Source of the DNA: Acanthopleura granulata
Taxonomy: Eukaryota; Mollusca; Polyplacophora; Chitonida; Chitonidae
Assembly (NCBI GenBank): GCA_016165875.1
Contig: JABBOT010000006.1
Location: 496,001 to 560,000, forward strand
Length of the DNA stretch: 64,000 bases
Reading direction: 5' to 3'
Positions within the stretch are counted from its first letter, which is position 1, and each line of letters begins with the position of its first letter. The notes under the pieces were generated by a model that saw nothing but the letters and a program-made list of their open reading frames with translations, searched no databases and was not told the origin of the DNA. This document shows positions 43,832-55,491 of this stretch, piece by piece. Both the position numbers and the translations under genes were made by a program.

Positions 43832-44429
43832 GATCGCCTACATGGAATTCAGGAAGAATGATTTTTCTATCACCATGCCAAAATCAGGAAACCGAAAATT
43901 TTTGAGAAAAGGAAGGCCAAATATATGTGTAGGATGACGATCAAACTTTTTTTTTAGTTTAGTAGCCAGAGGAAACATAGGGTAATATCCATGGGTGGAG
44001 AAATTGAGATTCAAAGCAGATTGGTAAGTATCACCAAAAAAACCTTTGCCATTACAAAAACCACAACAAGGCAACGTACGAGGTAAGAACACAGAACACA
44101 TTATAAAATTTCCTGGGTTGAGTTATCTTTTTGTTCAACCTCTAAATCATGTTAAGTAACACAATTATTAATGAACAGATCTTCCAGTACTAATGTATGC
44201 GTGCCACTGTGAGAAACAGTATGATACTTGACACTCATCAAGTCTCATGTATACATGTACAACGCGTGGTGTGAAACAAATAATCATTAAACAAGCCAAA
44301 CACTTTGCCACGGCTAAGATGCACAAGCAAACATGAACCATTGAAGCCACTAATCTTTTTTATTGCATTAAATCATAAAATACCTCTGTTATGCTATCCA
44401 TGTGATACCAAGGAAAATCTGTCCACCAG

Positions 44430-45010
44430 ACAGCAGGAAGTCGGATTACTATCGAGGTTGTCAACAGTTCAGCTGTTGACTACACAAGCACTGACAGAAA
44501 GGCGCTGCTAGCCTTGAGGCAGAGGCACACAGGTGTTGATGAATTCACTAGGCACTGTATTGTTGAACGGCTTCTTGACCTTCAGGATGAGAGGGCGGCC
44601 CGCCTTGAGGCCACTTTGGCCACCAGACATCAGCTCTGCTCTCAGATCAACTGCATGCGGGATACTATCAACTGCATCCTTCACGAGGACACAACTCCTG
44701 CTGAATGCATACGCACCTTGTTCTGCGAGCAAAGCATCACAATCGCATCTTTGCTCTTTGCGATAGGAATGGTGGTATTGGCAGAGCCAATGCCACAAAC
44801 ACCAATGCCAGATCTCCAACATCACCTCCCAACAAGGGCGGTCTGAAGGAGTGGGTAAAAAAGCACCTGCAGGCCCTGGGAAAGCTTCTAGCTAAGCTCG
44901 CCGGTAAAGCCGTAGCGGCTGTCCCAGGTATTATAGGGAGCATCGTCTCTTGGCTCCTCAGCACATTAGGCAAGGCTAGAATACTTGGGCCCTGGTTGTC
45001 ACTATAGGTG
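44430..45010 (+). pseudogene. broken Polinton cargo gene with C-terminal hydrophobic helix
   Basis: A first frame (44430 to about 44785) reads RQRHTGVDEFTRHCIVERLL and QLCSQINCMRDTINCIL. After a frameshift the product continues at about 44795-45006 with GGLKEWVKKHLQALGKLLAK and AAVPGIIGSIVSWLL, a basic amphipathic stretch followed by a membrane-like helix. I recall proteins with this HTGVDEF...LPGIIGSIVSW layout in many Polinton-rich invertebrate genomes; their function is not established. Here the gene is frameshifted. Confidence 0.65.
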
Positions 45011-45089
45011 GAATCATTTACCTGGCCGTTCGGGTACAACGAGAGTGAACAGATTAGCGCAAGCCTGAAGGGAAAGCTTACAGGCTGAG

Positions 45090-45330
45090 AGTATGTTTAA
45101 TTCAATTACCGACCACGTCTCTACAGCATTCATTGACGATAGGATTTCAGATACTGAGTTTCGGTTAATACTCGGTGAAGTCAAAAAACACCGAGAAATG
45201 AAACAACAGATTTGAATCGGTACAGCACATAACTCGATTTCATTAGATAAGAAAACGAGGGATGAGCTAGTGCAGCAGGGGCGGAACAAAGCTCGTGCAT
45301 CTTTCGTGAAAAAACTGTCTGCCAGTTGAA
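45090..45330 (+). pseudogene. remnant of a helical coiled-coil segment of the same cargo gene
   Basis: Fragments ITDHVSTAFIDDRISDTEF and KKTRDELVQQGRNKARASF are interrupted by in-frame stops (for example TGA at 45213). They resemble the C-terminal helical part that follows the hydrophobic helix in related Polinton proteins, as far as I remember them. The opposite-strand open frame over this stretch is a shadow. Confidence 0.5.
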
Positions 45331-45597
45331 TTTCTCGACAGAGAGGTGGGATAACGGAGTTCGATATACTTGTAGCATTACTTGCAAATTGGCTATAAGA
45401 TCTGTCCATCATCCTTATCCGATATCTCATTGTGACCCCAGTTGAGCCGAGGTGGGATGAAACTGTATATATTCTGCACAAACTTTACAACGCTATGCAA
45501 GACCAGATATACGAAATGACCAGACTCAGCAATAAAATAAATGATTTAACTGAATCTGGTAACCCAGGCCTAGACTGAGAAGGCTGATTCAAGTAAA

Positions 45598-45651
45598 CAA
45601 AATTCAAACCTTAAAGGACTCCTGCGAGGGAGTTCTAGGGTTTGAATTTTG
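45598..45651. repeat. hairpin inside the Polinton
   Basis: CAAAATTCAAACC ... GGACTCC TGCGA GGGAGT ... GGGTTTGAATTTTG forms a stem of about 24 pairs with a 5-base loop. It lies after the cargo-gene remnant, where a transcription end would be expected. Confidence 0.7.
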
Positions 45652-46015
45652 TGTGCTTTGCTGCGCACCACAAAACTTGTCACACCTAAGAAAACTTGTC
45701 CCACTGGCTAGAGCGGGACAGTTATCGCCGTGTAATAACACATGCTGAATTCAGTTAGCTGTACACTCCTTCGTATGTGATACAGGATACAACTTACTGT
45801 TTCAGTATAAAGTGGCTGGTCTCGCCAGCTATGTAGGTTAAGTGGCTCGCTTGCGAGCTGTTTTTACATTGTGAGTATATATATGCTATCAGCTTGTGAA
45901 CCGGGAAACATGCGAACTCTGGGTTATATCTACTGCACATGGCTCTTAATCTATAAGTGGCTGTGTTCATGTACATAAAAAATGGCCATTGTGCGTGCTT
46001 TTAGCTGCAAGTCTG

Positions 46016-46191
46016 GTCTCTAACAGATGGTCGGTCAGCCTATGGCAGTTATCTCTGAATGTGAATGACAGTTTGTTGTGGGTGAACACCATATGTCTTG
46101 AGCTTGGGGTGAGCTTGGGTTTGGGGCCCAGGGGAGGGGTGGGGAGGGCCCTAGTGGGAAGTGTGCCAGAACCCCTATTCTGCATACTACT
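46016..46191 (-). repeat. right terminal inverted repeat of the Polinton
   Basis: Reverse complement of 41701-41845 but about 30 bases longer. It has an extra GC-rich block (46122-46175) and a duplicated AGCTTGGGGTG near 46100. Confidence 0.85.
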
Positions 46192-46239
46192 CTGTCTGGT
46201 GTAACCATGTATTTTCCTTCATATTCCATTCCCAAATTA

Positions 46240-46450
46240 CGTGTTTGGTTGGTGTTTTATGCCGTACCGCAAAATATTTGACTTATTTCATGACATCGTG
46301 AGTTACGGTGGGGGAAAACTGCACAGAGCCTGTAGGAAACCCACGAATATCTTCTGGCAGGTTGCTGGTGTGCAACAGTAATGTAAACCAGCCAGAGGCG
46401 GACTTGAACTCACAGCGACAACATTAATGTGAGACTACTAGGTCATCGTA
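46240..46450 (-). mobile_element. SINE family 1, reversed
   Basis: TTGGTGTTTTATGCCGTACC (complement of the tail), TTACGGTGGGGGAAAACTGC, TTCTGGCAGGTTGCTGGTGT and GACTTGAACTCACAGCGACA (complement of the B box) appear in order. It lies 50 bases outside the right end of the Polinton. Confidence 0.8.
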
Positions 46451-46814
46451 TTTCAGGAGCAAGCAAACCCACCCGGTCACAGAAGCCCTCGTGGCAAATC
46501 TGTATAATGTGTAATCTGTATCAGATCTGTATTTGTAGAATTTGAAGTTGTGAAAGTGCATTCAGGCTGCCATATCATCAAACCCCTATTTAGCTATTTT
46601 AGGAATGTGTCTGTAAATACAGTTAAATTTAAGTAAGTTCAGTAATATTAATGTCATATTTACTCTTGAGGTTTCTGAGGCAATTTATCTGGTTTGTAGC
46701 TCTGCTGGTGGAAGACCAGAAGATGTTGTGTATTAGCAAAACGCTGCAGTTTTTGTCCGATTTGAATGAAACTTAGGTGTAGGGTAGAAAACATCAAGAT
46801 GCACTATATCATTT

Positions 46815-46960
46815 TCACTTGTACAATTTTTGTCTGATTTCAGGGAAACATAGTTCAAGTGTAGACTACATCAAGATACTATGAATTATGTATCTTGATG
46901 GAGTCTTCACTTGAACTACATTTCGTTGAAATGAGACAAAAATTGTGGAAGTAGCGTACC
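46815..46960. repeat. long inverted repeat, arms about 65 bp
   Basis: Left arm TTTTTGTCTGATTTCAGG ... AGTTCAAGTGTAGACTAC ... ATCAAGATAC and right arm GTATCTTGATGGAGTC ... CACTTGAACTACATTTCG ... GAGACAAAAATTG are imperfect reverse complements around a 10-base centre TATGAATTAT. Related sequence in direct order occurs at 46745-46800, 46980-47085 and 48305-48425. Confidence 0.75.
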
Positions 46961-47407
46961 GTCTGTTCGTGTTAACATTTCCTTTAAAAAGCCACTAGTC
47001 TTACAGTTTTTCTTCGATTTGAACGAAACTTGTTGAAAGTTTAGACTACACAAGATACATAATTCGTAGTATCAATTTTCCATTTCAGTGGTTGTCCATA
47101 ATTGATCGTTTAAGTTAGGTGAAAATTATGTTACGTCTAAATACTGCTTAAAATCATTAACTAAACACACTATCTGGTGCTCAATAATGTCAGGATTACA
47201 AATCTGCAAGAATTATTTTCATGGGTTGTATAGTTTCAAATGTTTACTGAGAAACCAACAAAAATTTTCAAAATTCTCACAGGTAAATAACATTCATCAT
47301 TCACTATGACTGCCCAGAGGGCGTTGGTGCTGGGAGCAGTAGGTCAAAGGCACAGTCTCTCCCTACAAGTGACCCAGTCCTGGTATCTGTTTATTTTCTT
47401 TTCACAG

Positions 47408-47443
47408 GCTTTCACAATAGCTCCAGTTAACATTGCTAGATAG
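47408..47443 (+). CDS. candidate last exon of the WD40 gene
   Basis: A strong acceptor (TGTTTATTTTCTTTTCACAG) is followed by AFTIAPVNIAR and a TAG stop, in phase 0 to match the donor at 41025. Joined, the end reads PPAGPYS-AFTIAPV, a plausible continuation. The stop lies at the edge of dispersed repeat C (GCCTGACATTTTT from 47444), so the true tail may have been shortened by the repeat, or another exon may be used after the GT at 47426. No polyadenylation signal is clearly placed. Confidence 0.4.
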   Translation, partial: AFTIAPVNIAR

Positions 47444-48424
47444 GTGCCTGACATTTTTCAAAACACCCCTTTGGATGAAATTGTATGACCATGGCATCCA
47501 TGTTATTAATACTGGACTAAAGTCTTTTGGGTCAAACCACTTTCACTGAAGGTGTGTTTTCGATGCAAGCTCGCATTGTACCTGCATGTAGCAGTGTTTG
47601 TAGGTGCAAATCCTATTCTATTCCCTATTAGGCTTTTCTCTCTTTTCATTGAAGTATCATGAAATTATTAAGCACTGCAGACTAGTCCTAGCAGTCTGAC
47701 TTTCAAACTTAGTCTGTTCCTTATCATTTTTACATGGAAAATTATTCCCTACAATTTTTATTGTTCAACCTGACCTTCTTCGGACGTATTGCCATGAGTA
47801 GAATGTTTTGACATGTCATTTTCTTGAGTAAGATGTATGCGATTGAGTTGGAATTTATAATACAGATAGAACGCCTTGGGCAAAGTTAACAGTACAGAAA
47901 TCATTTTCATATCTTGAAATCTGTGGAAATGCACTTATTACCTGATGTGATTTGATGTCCTGGTCACAGATCTGATCTTATTTATTTCCTGTGATGTATA
48001 CTTTTATACATCACATACAAGTGATAAAGTTTGATAAAGTGCATTTTTCCACTGATTTGGAGATGATATGACAGAAAGCTGTTACAGCTTTTAGGCTGAA
48101 AATTGTCGAGTGCGAAAAAAACAGAAACTCATGCATATTTAGAGGTCAGGTGATAGGAAACCATTATGGTTGTAAAGCTGAAAATAAGTGAGTTCAGTTT
48201 ACTATGAGAATGGAAATCATCCTTGCTGCCTTGGACTCAATGCTAATTGTAGTACCTATTTTCCTTTCCGATGATCGGTTTTCTGTCTGTCCATCCAACA
48301 TATGTTAACATTTCTTTCAAAATGCAACCAGTTAGTGTTACAGTTCTTGTCCAGTTTCAACAAGACTTGGTACAAATGAATCAAGATACATGTATATATT
48401 TTGTAGTATTGATTTTTCAATTTG

Positions 48425-48662
48425 GATTGACCCGCCCGGATAGTGCAGCTGGTAGAGCTTCCGCTTTCGGACGGGGAGATCTGGGTTCAAACCTGGGTCG
48501 CGTCATACCAAAGACTTTAAAATATGGTACATCCTGCTTCCTTGCTAGACTCTCAGCAATAAAAAGATACGGTGGAAAGCCGTCCTGCAACAAGGAGACA
48601 CCGCCTTCTTATAAGTGAAATATTCTTGAGTAGAGCATTAAACAATAAGCATTCATTCATTC
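48425..48662 (+). mobile_element. second tRNA-derived SINE, sharing the tail of family 1
   Basis: The head GCCCGGATAGTGCAGCTGGT looks like a tRNA, with A box TAGTGCAGCTGG and a perfect B box GGTTCAAACC at about 48484. The middle (CATCCTGCTTCCTTGCTAGA) is unlike family 1, but the end (TATAAGTGAAATATTCTTGA, then GAGCATTAAACAATAAGC and CATTC repeats) is the family 1 tail. Shared tails are expected when two SINEs use the same LINE for retroposition. Confidence 0.75.
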
Positions 48663-51600
48663 AATTTGGATTGTCCATTGTCCGTTCTACATGCATAATT
48701 TTGAATTGACTCCGTGATGACTTTGTCCCAACCAGTAGGGCTGCCGTCTCATCAGAGACTCTGGTTGTAATATGCCCTTTCTATCACATAATAAAAAAAA
48801 AAACATTACTGTGGAATTCTGGCTACCTCTGAACAAAATATTAGGGAAATTCATTTAAACCAGCTTTGACCTGCCATGTGAGTGGGGTGTGTGGTTTTGT
48901 GATGTGGCCTGTCATGATATGGAATCTAGCTGTCTTAACAGACATCTGTGTAGTACAGCCATCGCTCAGAAAGGATGTTCCTGGTCAATAATCGCAACAT
49001 CAATTTCTAAAACAGCATTCAACACAGATCACCAAAAATCAAAGATATCATGAATATGACGTAAAAAATAAGGATGGAATGGAAAACATTTTCATGGAAT
49101 TCTTATATTTTTTTTACCGAAATATTAGGTAAATTCCTGAAAGGCTTTGGGGCCTTCTGTTCCTTAAAACTGTCTTCAAACATGAGTTTGTTAAAAACAC
49201 ACACATGAATAAATGAACAAAAAGAACTTTCCAGGTAAGCAGGTTTATTTTGATTCATATACACATAGCACCATGTACAAGGTACGCTATGAACACAGAC
49301 CAGGCACGTATATCTGTTTATATCAGGCTTGTGTATTTCCACAAAATGAAGCACATACTCTAACAAATGAACACCATATTTGTCACCACTTGCCGTTGTC
49401 AAAATCAGATTCCAGTGCCCTGTAACATTGTCTTTATTGGCGTCCAGTTCCTTAAAGATCATGGTGTAGAAAACATGTGGTCTAAATTTATTTGTGTGTA
49501 AATTCAATAGACACCATAAGCAGTCAGTTTTTGGTGTCTTTTCCAAGGGGAGACTACTCCTCTAGAGAATATCATATATTTTTTGTTTTTCAAAGGAGGA
49601 CAACTCCTATTGAGTATAATAGACATTAATCTCAAATGTGGATGAATTCCAGGGTGAAAGGATTGGGAAATACATGCAGATAGTGAATATGTACATCCAT
49701 TCTGATACAGTCAGCATGCAGCATTGCAGGACAATGAGATCGTATTGATGGGGTTGGTAGTAAATAGTGTCTTATCTGCAGTCATTGTAGCCATGGCAGC
49801 TGGATATTGCATTATGATCACAAAGCTTTGGCTTACATCAGGTATACCAGCAAGCCTAAGGCATCATTGTTTTCATCCAGGATACAGCCTGCCTTAACCA
49901 CAGAGAACTTAAAAATATGTGTTTATTGTGCTACGTCAACCGAGCAGTTAAGTGGCTTTGTGGAATGACAAAGCAGTTTTATCGTCTGAATCTTGCTTTC
50001 CTTTTATCATAGCTGATTATCAGTTCTTCACACAATGGCAGAATTTCTGTTTTTGCATTTTAGAATGCCCGCTGATGCTGAAGTAAATAATTGAAAAGGT
50101 TTACATTATATGTCAGGTTTGGTCCTTTTTCCATACAAGTATGTACTGACTGATTTTCCCAGTAGTGCAGTGATTTAGATATTATATTCTAACATGTTAC
50201 TGTGGTTGAATAAGCTTGCAAGCCTGGTGAAATGCATTCTTTGTAGCATTGAGGAGTCAGTAGAGCTTGCTCCATCGTTTCATATTTCTTACCTCCACAA
50301 TGACAAGGTTTCTTTTCCATTTCGCTACAGAAGATATCTTGACCTATTCCAAAACTGCAGCCAGTTTGACCTGGTCACAGACTAATCTAAATGGGATCAT
50401 TCAATGAAATCTTTCAACATGCTCTACTTCGTTTTTAAACTGGTGTTTGCTTGATCGTGCGACCTGAATTCTTCCAGCATTATGGGCCCTGGGGAAACCC
50501 ATGACCACAGCATTCTGTGTAAATTAGCCATAGGTATTTACATTCAATATCTTCATCAGTAACACTAAGACATTTGATGATGGAAATGATATATGTACAA
50601 GTTTCACACGTGGTTTCATGATCCAAATGCATGGAAACTAACTGAGTTGTTCAGATGCAAAATTTCGAGATGCAACCAACCCAAAATCAGAGGCATATCA
50701 AGAAAATTGCGGTCAAGGTATTGGTGTATATATTGATAATCATTACGTCAAAAACTGCCTGTTCTATTCGTTATTCTTTCATGGATATAAGGATCATATT
50801 TTTGAGAAATCTCAACATCCTCTGGAATTATCTCCCACTTGTTTTTTTGAGTAGTCTACATAGTGTACTAAAGACTTACATGATGGTGCTGTGGGGCCTG
50901 TGGCCTGAAGAAATTTCGGGCTTCAGCCTAAAAGTGTAATCCAAATTAAACTTAGGCTTCAACAGATGTGTCATTTTCACCCCTGATTGTGTGCAGTGGT
51001 AGTACAATTTTACAAGTTTGGGTTTTCATTTTTTTGATTAAAATCAAAGTGTCTGACTTTATACCAAATGGTTTTGTGAAAACTGGACCCCTGAGCCGAT
51101 TTTCATGCTAATACAGTGAACGTCTGTGTAAGTATGCACCACTCAGTCTCAGCTGCCTGTCTGTTACATACAAAATGTCGTTAGTTCTCACATTGGTCTG
51201 AAGTCAAAATGTCAACATTGAATTCAAAGTTTTCAAGATTCCCTTCACAATGTTCACAATTGAAAACATATTTGCAAAAAGGTAGAGAGTTCATTTGTTG
51301 CATAAATTCAGGTGTATCGATATAGGTCATGTGCATGAGTATAATAAGACTGTAATTTTTTTTCACTGGTCAAAAAAAAAGAAGAAAAATTATATATATG
51401 TATATTCATGTGTCTACATTGTACCCTCGTGTGTATTACCAACTCAAATAACCCTATGTTTAAAATAAAAAAAGGCATTGAATATTTGGGCAAAATGAAT
51501 GTGTAAGATGATCTAGAATTTGCTCCAAAATGTGCATTTTTAGAGCATCATCATAAAACATTACTTTTGGTGCTGAAATTTACAGTTTACCAGTAAGATG

Positions 51601-54126
51601 TCACCCTGACTTCTTATAAAAAAAAACCCATGGCAACTTATATTGATAAATAGAAAATAAATCAGGCAAAATGTGCAACTTTGTGATTTTTTTTCCCACT
51701 AGCACCAAAAACATAGGAATAACGACATCATTCGGGACAGCAGAAATGGGACATATGGAAATATATACATTGTACCTTCATGTAGATCCTAAACTAAAAA
51801 AAAAAACCCTTTGGAAAACCCCAACACCGCACAATATGCAGATGTACAAAGTAATTCACAAATGTTAAAATGAAAATTAGCAGGGAAAGCATGAAGTATT
51901 CTGAAGCCATCTTCATTACCCCACCAGCAATAAAAAAGAAGATGATTTTATTACTTTTGGTTGGCCTCAGTCCAACAAAATATGTATGTTAGGTCATATA
52001 GTAGCCTCCTTAAGTTTCCTTGTTTTAGATTCCATCTATTGTCTTCAGTCATATTCATCTGTAACTGTTTTTTTTTTTTCAGTCAAATTCCGTCATAGTA
52101 TGAGGTGTTTTAAAGAACATGAGCTGTGGAGACAGCCTTGGTCCATATATCAAAGTCAGTCATATTTTCTTTGGTAAAATTTCAACCTGTAAAATGCTAC
52201 TTTTTCACTAGAAGAAACTTCAGCAAACATGTATCTCATTATTCCCAAGCAGTGACCTTTTTATATGGAAGTGTTATGGTACAAACAATTTATTGCCATT
52301 TGTATTTATTTATTTACATATTTATTTATTATTTCATTGTGTTTTAACATTGCCAGTTGATATGTATTTGTGCATATTGCATGTTTAAACATTTCTCTTC
52401 TTAAAAACTCTCTAAAATAATCTGCACATACAGATATCTTCATTATTTAAGTCCTGTCGACCATTGGGCGTTCCCACCAGTGAAATCACCTCACATATGT
52501 CATTTAAATCTTGTTGACATTTTAACCAATGAAACTGCCCCACACAATTGGCAGATGTCTTCATTGGCTAATTACTACACTGTATGATGGGTGTGTACAA
52601 ATTGAGGTGTGAAATTCACACATATTTCAAAATGTTTACCAAAGAACAATTACACTGTAATTTACATCAAAGTTTTGTGAATGCTCTCTTTTCACAACCT
52701 GCAGTTAGCTTAATTAATATTTACACGCATATTAATTTTTTTTTCCTCATCTTTAATCGAGGTTATCTTACCCTGTTAATCCATGAAATTTATTCTGAAA
52801 TGGCAACACAGGTGGCTTAAATATAAAGCCAATGTTAAAAAAAAAGTTTGATTCATGTAACCCTAAATAATCTGGAAATATAGGTTAGGTTTTTTTTTTC
52901 TTATTTCGATTTGGAAAAGTTATGCAGAAAAGCTCAATTAAAACATTTGAATATGCCCATTTTTGATGGGTAGATAGGCTGAAGCATACTTGAAACAAAT
53001 ATGGTTTTAAACATAGCCTGTGGATCAAAACCAGTTTATATACATCACGAAAATGGTCCAGTAGACATATTAAAGCTGACACCATGTCCACAGGTTGGAA
53101 CAGCTATGTGTGATTTTTCATTGTGAATAAATGTTGATTAAAAATGAAAATAACGCAAGCTCCAATAATAACAAGAATTTATTGTTATGGTGGAAGTATA
53201 GAATGTGTCACATGTACACATTTAACTGAATAATGACTGGTAGGCTTGTGATATAATTAGAAGGGTTATAGAACTGAAAGATGAATGAAATAACATTACA
53301 TTGATTTCCAATCAAGTATCACGACAGGAAGAGAGAGAGAGAGAGTAGACTGGAGCTGTATTTCACATCAAGCCTAGCATGTAAAAATACACTCTCAGAA
53401 GCACATAAAGGTAGGAATAATTTTTTTATCTTGATGCCAAAACTTCATTTTTCTTATGAAAAATTAATCAAACTTCAGACAAAAAAGCCAAGAAGAGAAA
53501 AAAAAGGCTTCTGAATCAGTCAAAATCAAGCAAAATGTGTCACTTGAAAAAAGCTAAACTTCAGGTACTGTGTAGTATACTGCAAGCCTGCAAATATGGA
53601 ACCAGACAAGTACATTGGTACGTGTGAAATCCTGCATTTTTCTTGATTCTGATTGCTTGATCCACTTTATACTGCCACTTGTGAGATTTTTGATGAAGAT
53701 TGATCAGTTTGGTATATTACCATGCGATGATGTTAAGAAATGAGAAAGTGGCCCTTAACCATGCTACATGTATAAAGTGGCAACGTCGTTTTGAACTGGG
53801 AAGTCTCCCTGTTGTGGTATAATGAGGCAACTCAAATAGCTGCGTATTCGCATTTTGTCATATTCAAGTTCATGGAATTTTCTGAAAATGAGAGATAGGT
53901 GTGAATATGAACAAGGTGTCATGTGACATTGCTATGGGGGCAGTGACAGAGAGGGAGATCGAGAGATTAAAGTTTGACAGAGTGAGGCATGAACCACTGG
54001 AATAGTCCAACCTAAAGCTTATAAAAGCTACTTACTAATGGCACCTTGATTGATCTTACATGAGTGCTTCATGTAAATACTGAATACACATGCTTAGGTA
54101 AAAATAATTTTTGTCCAGGGTTTGAA

Positions 54127-54229
54127 GAAGAAAATAAAATAAACACCTTATTATTAAGGTAACTGGTCTGATGAGCTACCACATGATGTAGCGAAACCAG
54201 TTACCTGAATAAGGCATTATTTTCTTGTA
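54127..54229 (+). other. hairpin with hammerhead-ribozyme-like core lacking one helix
   Basis: GGTAACTGG at 54158-54166 pairs with CCAGTTACC at 54197-54205. Between them are CTGATGA (54168-54174), a stem GCTAC / GTAGC (54175-54179 and 54188-54192) and GAAA (54193-54196). These are the two invariant strands of the hammerhead core around a normal helix II. The third helix and its UH cleavage site are absent, because the outer strands pair with each other. The pairing continues outward in pieces (CCTTATT with AATAAGG, GAAAATAA with TTATTTTC). Confidence 0.4.
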
Positions 54230-55491
54230 TATAGCTATGTACACATGGTTTACCAACACAAACATGTCTAATTCATATCATTGAGTATTATATTAGAAGG
54301 CTGGAATTCGTAATTAGCATAAAGTGGCTTAAAAATTAGCAAATCTTATATAATTAAGTAGAACATATCAGTATTTTGTAAAATGGAAGCCAATGGGACA
54401 TGATTAACATACATGTATGTAGCACTAGTCATTACTGCCAATGGAACAATAAAATACAATACAGAGTTACAGATCAAGATAGGCATAGAGTCTTCAAGAG
54501 TGTTGCCTTTTGAAAGAGAGGATGACTCAAGGATGTGAGCAGACTTCTGATTGGTCAATCTGCTTTGAATAAGCTACCAAAACAAATTGAGGTTCAGGTG
54601 GCACTGACCCAGGCTGTGTGCTTTGCTGTTCTTTGTGTCAGCCGTAACGTCGATCTTGGCTGCACAGGAGCAAAATGTCCTTGAAAATGCGACAAGTGAT
54701 ACAGGCTGATATTTCATCTCAAATATCAACATTTCCACTCATCCTTTAGGCTCATGAAAATATTAGCCTTCCCAAAAAATATCAGGCCACATACTGGTAT
54801 GATAGCCATTAGGTGGCCATAATCATCGCAGTCATGTGGTAGCGCTATGCCTGTCTTAGTCCATTGACCATAATTCAGTATTATTTGTTATACCTTTTAA
54901 AAACAACAACATGAAAAAGCAAAACATGGCACAGATTGGTAGTATAATGAAAACTAAGAAGATCTGATCTGAAAACAGCTATAGTCACTTCTTACAGGGC
55001 TTATTTCCTGACACTTATAGTTTTTGACATTTTTCCTTAAATTTTGGGGAAAAAAACCATTGGGAGGTTTTAATCTTATGACTTTTTCATGGATGGTGTC
55101 AGACATTTTATCTAACAGTGTCTGGCATTCCCAGATGGATCTGGGTGACTGTTATATGCTCATAACATCACAAATGTGTATTTGCTGAGTCAATGAAGCA
55201 TCATGCTGAAGACACCAGACATGACACCCCAGTTTGCCACAGTACACTTTGCGTGCAATATTTCCATGTATAAACAAAAATCTGTATTTGTGAACAACCC
55301 ATGATGTTTTAAGCCCCCTGGAAAAGTGTCATCTGCAAACAAACATTTTTTGGTATAGTGTATATAAGCAACCAATGACGTTTTCAAATTATGAGAAAGG
55401 AAAAAAAAACTGCCATATGAAATGCATATTTTTGGTGCATATCATGAGTCTTGCCATTCACAGAAAATCACCTGTGTTAAGTTGACTTGTA

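Larger units (their letters stand above)
41701..46190. mobile_element. internally deleted Polinton/Maverick DNA transposon
   Basis: The element starts AGTAGTATACAGAATAG and ends with the reverse complement (16 of 17 bases). It is flanked by TCTGTC at 41695-41700 and 46191-46196, a 6-bp target-site duplication as expected for Polintons; the outermost T could equally belong to the element. At 4.5 kb it is far shorter than the usual 13-20 kb. It retains part of a protein-primed DNA polymerase B and a Polinton-type cargo gene, both broken. Integrase, packaging ATPase, maturation protease and capsid genes are not seen, so it could only have moved with help. It lies in the intron after 41024 of the WD40 gene, in an old copy (many frameshifts). 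Confidence 0.88.
47444..55491. other. intergenic region between the WD40 and GT31 genes
   Basis: No supported gene. It contains a dispersed repeat C fragment (47443-47520), a sequence related to the inverted repeat at 46815 (48305-48425), a second SINE family (48425-48662), a GA microsatellite (about 53331-53345) and a hairpin with a hammerhead-like loop (54127-54229). Both flanking genes point toward it, so it should contain both 3' UTRs. From 48700 to 53300 I see only AT-rich sequence without recognisable features. Confidence 0.55.

Noticed and set aside
45014..45481. 155-codon - strand frame in the Polinton
   Set aside because: It is antisense to the helical segment of the cargo pseudogene, whose + strand reading resembles known relatives.
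48425..48500. Possible functional tRNA gene
   Set aside because: The A and B boxes are good, but the acceptor arm does not close and the sequence continues into a SINE body and tail.
49103..49546. 147-codon - strand frame
   Set aside because: Composition looks random for AT-rich DNA, no domain, and no splice or polyadenylation context.
50337..50385. Acceptor-like CATTTCGCTACAG followed by an open stretch to a stop, considered as the WD40 gene's last exon
   Set aside because: The frame needs one base from the previous exon, but the known donor at 41025 is in phase 0, which gives an immediate stop.
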